Below are positions 23,603 through 28,121 of a stretch of 28,121 bases of DNA, one piece after another (within the stretch, counting starts at the first letter, position 1; every line of letters starts with the position of its first letter). The stretch lies in assembly GCA_025936675.1 (NCBI GenBank), contig JAICSX010000031.1, forward strand, positions 1 through 28,121. Direction: 5' to 3'. Under the pieces are notes generated by a model. That model saw nothing but the letters and a program-made list of their open reading frames with translations, did no database searches and was not told the DNA's origin. Position numbers and translations under genes: made by a program. This stretch comes from Sphingomonas sp. (GTDB lineage: Bacteria > Pseudomonadota > Alphaproteobacteria > Sphingomonadales > Sphingomonadaceae).

Positions 23603-26035
23603 TTATTCTCCGCTGGACGCCTTCGCCGTTCGCGCAAGCACGGCGACGGCACCGGTCACCGTCAGCTTGGCGCTCTTGAGGTCGACGCTGTCCGGCCCAG
23701 CCGAAATCGTGAAGGTGCCAGGTTCCACGACCTTCAGCATTTCCGGATTCCATAGCGCGAGATCGTCCGGCGTGAGGTCGAAGGTCAGCGTCTTGCGCTC
23801 ACCCGGCTGCAGCGTCACGCGCTGGAAGCGCCTTAGCTCGATGACCGGACGAGTGACCGAAGCTTCGTCGTCGCGGACATAGAGTTGCACGACCTCGTCT
23901 CCGGCACGCTTGCCGGTGTTTGCAACATCGACGGCGATGCGCGCCGGCTGGCTCGACGCGATCGTTGGCGTCAGCACCCGCGGGGCGGAGACGTCGAAGC
24001 TCGTGTAGCTGAGGCCGTATCCGAAGGGATAGAGCGGCGCGGTCGTGTCGAACAGATAGCCGCGGCGGCTGGTCGGCTTGTGGTCGTAGAAGACCGGAAG
24101 CTGCCCGACGGAGCGCGCGATGGACACGGGCAGCTTGCCGCCCGGGTTCACCTTGCCGAACAGGACGTCGGAGACCGCGTGACCGGTTTCCTGCCCGAGG
24201 TACCAGCCCTCGAGCAGCGCCGGCGCACTCTGCGCGAGGTAATTGACCGACAGTGGCCGGCCGTTGAGCAGAATCACGACCGTTGGCTTGTGCAACGCGA
24301 ATATCGCGCGGGCGAGGTCCTCCTGCTGTCCTACGAGGTCGAGCGACGCGCGGTCGCCGAGGTGGGTGTCGGCCCAGCCTTCGCGACTGGTCTGCTCGTT
24401 GCCGCCGAGGACCATGACGATCATGTCGGCCTTCTTGGCGGTCTGCACGGCGGCGGCAATGAGTTTGCGGTTCACGGCCGGATCCACGAGCTTGACCTCA
24501 TCGCAGGACCAGCAGCGAGTCTGCGTCAGGCGCACGCCTTCCGAATAGTCGACCGCGAAGCGACCCTTGCTGGCTTCCTTCATCGCTTCGAGCACGCTCA
24601 CGACATGACCCGGGACGTCGCTGTAGCCGCCGATTGGCGTGTCGTTCGCATGCGTGCCGAGCACTGCCATGCGGTGGATCTTGGACGGATCTAGCGGCAG
24701 CAAGCCGTGGTCGTTCTTGAGCAAGATGATCGCCTTGTCCGCCGCTTCGCGCGCGAGCGCGATTGCATCCGGCGTCGCGGTCTTGGCCTGCGCCGTCGCA
24801 ACGTCGGGGTAGGGGTGCTCGAACAGGCCTGCTTCGAACTTCAATTTGAGGACCCGACGCACGGCCTGATCGATCAGCGCCATCGGAACGCGCCCCTCGC
24901 GCACCAGCTCCGGCAAGTGCACATAGCCTTCGGGATCGGGAGTCTCGACATCGACGCCTGAGTGGATCGTCCGGTCGGCCGCGTCCTTCACATCGCTGTA
25001 GAGGTGATGGCGGGTGACGAGCTCGCGGATGCCGTAATAGTCGCTGACGACCGCGCCCTCGTACCCCCACTCGCGGCGAAGCACGTCGTTCAGCAGCCAG
25101 TTGTTCGCGTGGCTCGGGATTCCATCGATCTCATTGTACGAGGCCATCACCGACTGGATCGGGAAGGTCTTCACCGCTGCTTCGAACGGCGGAAAGAACA
25201 CTTCGCGAAGCTCGCGCTCGCCGAGATGCGCCGGGCCGACGTTCGTCCCGTTCTCCGGCCAGCCGTGACCGGTGAAATGCTTCAGCGTGACGAAGACCTT
25301 GTCCGGCGGAAGCGGCAGCGCCGGGCCCTGGAAACCGCGGATCGCCGCAAGCCCCATCTGAGTGACGAGATACGGGTCTTCGCCATAGGTCTCCTCAATG
25401 CGACCCCAGCGCGGGTCGCGTGCAACGTCGACCACCGGCGCTAGGACGAGCGTCGCGCCGCGGGCGCGAGCCTCGCGCGCAGCCACCGAGAAGACCCGGG
25501 TGACCAAGTCCGGGTTCCAAGTGCTCGCCAGGGCGATCGCCTGCGGGAAGCTGGTCGCTCCGCGAGCGACATAGCCGTGAAGCGATTCCTCGTGCATCAA
25601 GATAGGGATTCCCAGCCGCGTGTGCTCGACTGCCCAATGCTGCGCGGCATTGATAAATTCCGCTGTTTGCCGAGCATCGCGATTGACTGCACGCCCCGAA
25701 GCGCCGGCGGCTCCGTTCGACTGCGTCACTCCGCGATAGTCAGACGGGCGCGCGAAGCCGCCAATGCCGTTCGGGAAGTTGCGCGAGGCGAGGTCCGGCG
25801 AGAAATCGCCGGTCGGTGTCTGGAGCTTGGCCTTGCTCTCCCACACGGTTTCAAGCTGCGCGACCTTCTCGTCGAGGCTCATGCGCGCGAGGAGATCGTT
25901 CACGCGGCGGTCGACTGGCTGTGACGCATCCTTGTACAGCGGAACCGCCGTGGAAGGCGCTTGCGCCGCAGACGGTGATGCGGACAGCAGCACGGCACAA
26001 AGAATCGCGGCGAAGGCGCGCGGTTTCGATCTCAT
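23603..26035 (-). CDS. GH3 beta-glycosidase (beta-glucosidase / beta-xylosidase)
   Basis: An 810-residue exported enzyme (signal peptide to about SAAQ, residue 25) with the three-part GH3 layout: an (alpha/beta)8 N-terminal domain with nucleophile Asp332 in VVSDYYGI, KHFTGHG (250-257) and RWGRIEETYGEDP (209-221); a GH3 C-terminal alpha/beta domain; and a fibronectin-III-like domain (about 700-790). It releases terminal sugars from oligosaccharides. The xylan context favours beta-xylosidase activity, but the overall look is also compatible with BglX-type beta-glucosidase, and specificity cannot be assigned from sequence. ATG 26035 has a GGGGAG element upstream. Operator D lies 20 nt before it. 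It is divergent from the regulator and convergent with the CE4 gene. Confidence 0.9.
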   Translation of the reverse strand: MRSKPRAFAAILCAVLLSASPSAAQAPSTAVPLYKDASQPVDRRVNDLLARMSLDEKVAQLETVWESKAKLQTPTGDFSPDLASRNFPNGIGGFARPSDYRGVTQSNGAAGASGRAVNRDARQTAEFINAAQHWAVEHTRLGIPILMHEESLHGYVARGATSFPQAIALASTWNPDLVTRVFSVAAREARARGATLVLAPVVDVARDPRWGRIEETYGEDPYLVTQMGLAAIRGFQGPALPLPPDKVFVTLKHFTGHGWPENGTNVGPAHLGERELREVFFPPFEAAVKTFPIQSVMASYNEIDGIPSHANNWLLNDVLRREWGYEGAVVSDYYGIRELVTRHHLYSDVKDAADRTIHSGVDVETPDPEGYVHLPELVREGRVPMALIDQAVRRVLKLKFEAGLFEHPYPDVATAQAKTATPDAIALAREAADKAIILLKNDHGLLPLDPSKIHRMAVLGTHANDTPIGGYSDVPGHVVSVLEAMKEASKGRFAVDYSEGVRLTQTRCWSCDEVKLVDPAVNRKLIAAAVQTAKKADMIVMVLGGNEQTSREGWADTHLGDRASLDLVGQQEDLARAIFALHKPTVVILLNGRPLSVNYLAQSAPALLEGWYLGQETGHAVSDVLFGKVNPGGKLPVSIARSVGQLPVFYDHKPTSRRGYLFDTTAPLYPFGYGLSYTSFDVSAPRVLTPTIASSQPARIAVDVANTGKRAGDEVVQLYVRDDEASVTRPVIELRRFQRVTLQPGERKTLTFDLTPDDLALWNPEMLKVVEPGTFTISAGPDSVDLKSAKLTVTGAVAVLARTAKASSGE

Positions 26036-26055
26036 CCCTACTCCCCAGTCACAGA

Positions 26056-26069
26056 TGATAGCGCTACCA
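26056..26069. promoter_or_regulatory. LacI-type operator D
   Basis: TGATAGCGCTACCA, palindromic at six of seven pairs. It is 20 nt upstream of the GH3 start and 66 nt upstream of the regulator start, so it could repress GH3 and autoregulate the regulator. Confidence 0.8.
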
Positions 26070-26135
26070 TAAGCCTAGCTACCGCCGTTGCAATGCTTCC
26101 CGCGAGTGATAGACGCTTCGCATGCGGGAAACGCG

Positions 26136-27188
26136 ATGAACAAAATCAGCCGGCGCGGCCGCGGAAGCGTCACCATCGAAGACGTCGCGCGCGCCGCGGG
26201 CGTCTCCGCGATGACCGTCTCGCGCGTGATCAACAAGGAACGCAACGTCCGCGAAGAGACGCGCCAGAATGTGCTCGAGACGATCGAGCGGATGAACTAT
26301 TCGCCCAATACGGCCGCCCGAAGCCTCGCTGCCGGCGATGCGACCCACATCGGCCTCCTCTACTCGAACCCCAGCGCCGCCTATCTCAGCCAGTTCCTTG
26401 TCGGTGCGCTGGAAGCGGCGCGAGAAGCCGGTTGCCACCTCGTGATCGAAGCCTGCGAGTCCGAGGACGAAGCCGAGCAGGCGGAGGTCGGGCGCCGCTT
26501 CGCCCGAGCGGAAGCGGAAGGTGTGATTCTTCCGCCGCCTCTGTCGGAGTCGGTGCCGATCCTCACCGAGCTCGCGCTCGCCAACACTCCGGTCGTGACG
26601 GTCGCGATGGGCCAGCTCTATCCCAACGCGCTCAATGTGCGGATCGACGATTTCGCCGCGGCCAAGCAGATGACCGAATATCTGATAAACCTTGGCCATC
26701 GTCGGATCGGACTTGTGATGGGGCATCCGGAGCACATCGCGAGCACGGAGCGCGAGCGTGGCTTTCGGGCGGCCGTCGCGGAGGCGGGCCTGAATGAATC
26801 CGACGTCTTCATTGAGCAGGGCTATTTTACCTTCCGCTCCGGGCTCGAAGCGGGCGAAAGGCTGCTCGCAAAGCCAAACCCACCGACGGCGATCTTCGCC
26901 AGCAACGATGACATGGCCGCGGCCGTGGTCAGCGTTGCTCATCGCAAGGGCCTCGACGTACCGCGGGACCTCAGCGTCGTCGGCTTCGACGATACGGCAC
27001 CCGCGACGACGGTCTGGCCCGAGCTGACGACCATCCGGCAGCCGGTTTCCGCAATGGCCGCAAAGGCGCTCGAATTATTGCTCGGCGAGCTGAAGATCCG
27101 CCGTCGCGGCCGCACCGGAACGTCGCAGGAGGCGATCCTCGACCACGAGCTCGTTATCCGCGAATCCGCCGCACCGCCGCCTCGTTGA
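26136..27188 (+). CDS. LacI-family transcriptional regulator, likely local regulator of the locus
   Basis: About 350 residues. The N-terminal helix-turn-helix is TIEDVARAAGVSAMTVSRVIN (from residue 13), followed by the hinge (YSPNTAARSLAAG, 55-67) and a periplasmic-binding-protein-like effector domain (GLLYSNPSAAYL, RIGLVMGHPEH, TAIFASNDDMAAAVV, SVVGFDDT). ATG 26136 is chosen; the in-frame TTG at 26088 would add an unlikely leader. It probably binds the 14-bp palindromes found at five promoters here and releases them when a xylan or glucuronate-derived sugar is bound, but the effector is not visible from sequence. It lies between two target genes, the usual arrangement for a local repressor. 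A pathway-wide regulator acting elsewhere remains possible. Confidence 0.92.
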   Translation: MNKISRRGRGSVTIEDVARAAGVSAMTVSRVINKERNVREETRQNVLETIERMNYSPNTAARSLAAGDATHIGLLYSNPSAAYLSQFLVGALEAAREAGCHLVIEACESEDEAEQAEVGRRFARAEAEGVILPPPLSESVPILTELALANTPVVTVAMGQLYPNALNVRIDDFAAAKQMTEYLINLGHRRIGLVMGHPEHIASTERERGFRAAVAEAGLNESDVFIEQGYFTFRSGLEAGERLLAKPNPPTAIFASNDDMAAAVVSVAHRKGLDVPRDLSVVGFDDTAPATTVWPELTTIRQPVSAMAAKALELLLGELKIRRRGRTGTSQEAILDHELVIRESAAPPPR

Positions 27189-27253
27189 GAAACCGGAGGC
27201 GAATGGCGCTGCGGCGCGTTTAAAGACTTTGGCATTGCTCTTCCCCGGACAAG

Positions 27254-27267
27254 CGTTAACGCTAACA
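27254..27267. promoter_or_regulatory. LacI-type operator E (divergent copy)
   Basis: CGTTAACGCTAACA: the right half matches the consensus exactly, and the left half differs at two positions, leaving five of seven pairs. It is 35 nt before the transporter ATG, with the ribosome site (GGGGAGAGG) in between. It may be a weaker site. Confidence 0.6.
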
Positions 27268-27302
27268 TTCCGAGGAAAGCAGTGCTCGGAAGGGGAGAGG
27301 CA

Positions 27303-28121
27303 ATGGAGGCAAGTTCGCAGCGCGCGAACATGGGGTTCATCAGCGCGATCGTCGCAGTCGCCACGATCGGCGGTTTCCTGTTCGGTTATGATAGCGGCGC
27401 GGTAAACGGCACGCAGGACGGCCTCAGCCAGGCCTTCGGGCTGGTGAAGGGCAGCTGGTCGCCTACCAACGGCCTTGGCTTCACCGTCGCGTCATTGCTG
27501 ATCGGATGCTTCATTGGTGCATTCTTCGCCGGGAGGCTTGCCGACATGATCGGCCGCCGGAACACGATGATGCTTGCTGCTGCCTTGTTCCTTGCCGGAG
27601 CGCTGGTCCAGGGCGCGGCCTCGTCCCAACTGATTTTCGTCATCGCGCGCATCTGCGGCGGCATGGCGGTGGGCGCGGCCAGCGTGCTGTCGCCCGCCTA
27701 TATCTCCGAGGTCGCACCTGCGAACATCCGCGGGCGCCTGACCACTGTTCAGCAAATCATGATCATCACGGGACTGACAGCCGCGTTCGTGGTGAACTAT
27801 TTTCTTGCGAAGACGGCGGGTCTTTCAACCGCTCGCTTCTGGGGCGGAATCGAAGCCTGGCGGTGGATGTTCCTGATGCAGGCGATCCCCGCGGCGATCT
27901 TCCTCGTCGCGCTATTCCTGATCCCCGAGAGCCCGCGCTACCTCGTCTCGAAGGGGCAGCAGGACAAAGCCACGAGCGTGCTCACGAGCCTGTTCGGCGC
28001 CGACGTGGCGCGCGCCAAGCTAGAGGACATTCGCGCAACCTTCAGCGCCGACCACCGCCCCCGGCTCAGCGACATTGCGGGACGCGGACTGTTCGGAATC
28101 CGCCCGATCGTTTGGGTTGGA
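27303..28121 (+). CDS. MFS sugar-porter-family transporter, partial (3' end off the right edge)
   Basis: The first 273 residues are open to the edge of the window. Sugar-porter signatures: GGFLFGYDSGAVNG in helix 1, GRLADMIGRR between helices 2 and 3, SPAYISEVAPANIRGRL in helix 4-5 and PESPRYLVSKG after helix 6. About six transmembrane segments are included. The family imports hexoses or pentoses, usually with protons, across the inner membrane; xylose is a reasonable guess here. The start at 27303 has a strong ribosome site (GGGGAGAGG). It follows the regulator by 114 nt and carries its own operator, so it is probably a separate transcription unit. Confidence 0.92.
   Translation, partial: MEASSQRANMGFISAIVAVATIGGFLFGYDSGAVNGTQDGLSQAFGLVKGSWSPTNGLGFTVASLLIGCFIGAFFAGRLADMIGRRNTMMLAAALFLAGALVQGAASSQLIFVIARICGGMAVGAASVLSPAYISEVAPANIRGRLTTVQQIMIITGLTAAFVVNYFLAKTAGLSTARFWGGIEAWRWMFLMQAIPAAIFLVALFLIPESPRYLVSKGQQDKATSVLTSLFGADVARAKLEDIRATFSADHRPRLSDIAGRGLFGIRPIVWVG

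Noticed and set aside
1..28121. tRNA, rRNA or CRISPR arrays
   Set aside because: No cloverleaf with conserved T-loop bases, rRNA core sequence or regularly spaced repeats was noticed by eye; a covariance-model search was not possible.

Overview
The window looks like part of a sphingomonad (Alphaproteobacteria, Sphingomonadales) chromosome. The reasons are: high GC content; a mannonate dehydratase that matches, with a constant one-residue offset, the active-site pattern I remember for the Novosphingobium enzyme; a giant TonB-dependent receptor with the proline-rich tail I associate with this order; and TBDR/tryptophan-halogenase pairing in a carbohydrate locus. These taxonomic arguments rest on pattern recognition, not a search.

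Left flank (1-3167) is accessory and gene-poor. It holds the start of a small helical protein leaving the window, a hairpin, a dispersed repeat family (copies at 579-600, 623-638 and, inverted, 2943-2964), an exported protein behind a perfect BlaI/CopY-type palindrome, a C-terminal fragment of a tyrosine recombinase, and an IS110-family transposase that has lost its N-terminus and is joined to the recombinase fragment.

From 3168 to the right edge the window is one glucuronoxylan-utilisation locus. In order: an alpha/beta-hydrolase and an SGNH esterase (minus), manD plus a CE15 glucuronoyl esterase (plus), a translationally coupled array of four tryptophan-halogenase-like flavoproteins (minus), a 1206-residue TonB-dependent receptor (plus), GH67 alpha-glucuronidase (minus), a coupled run of GH10 xylanase, small lipoprotein, aldo/keto reductase and CE4 deacetylase (plus), a GH3 beta-glycosidase (minus), a LacI-type regulator (plus) and a sugar-porter MFS transporter cut by the right edge.

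Proposed logic (inference): xylan fragments enter through the TBDR. In the periplasm, esterases remove acetyl and glucuronoyl-ester groups, GH10 cuts the backbone, GH67 removes (methyl)glucuronate and GH3 trims the ends. The MFS protein imports sugars, and ManD feeds the glucuronate branch through mannonate. All five promoter regions carry a near-identical 14-bp palindrome of the form TGNTAGCGCTNNCA (one divergent variant), 12-35 nt before a start codon, so the locus appears to be a single regulon of the encoded LacI protein. The unexplained part is the halogenase array: four genes in a sugar locus, no flavin reductase in view, and one member that has lost the catalytic lysine and part of the flavin-binding and WxWxIP motifs.
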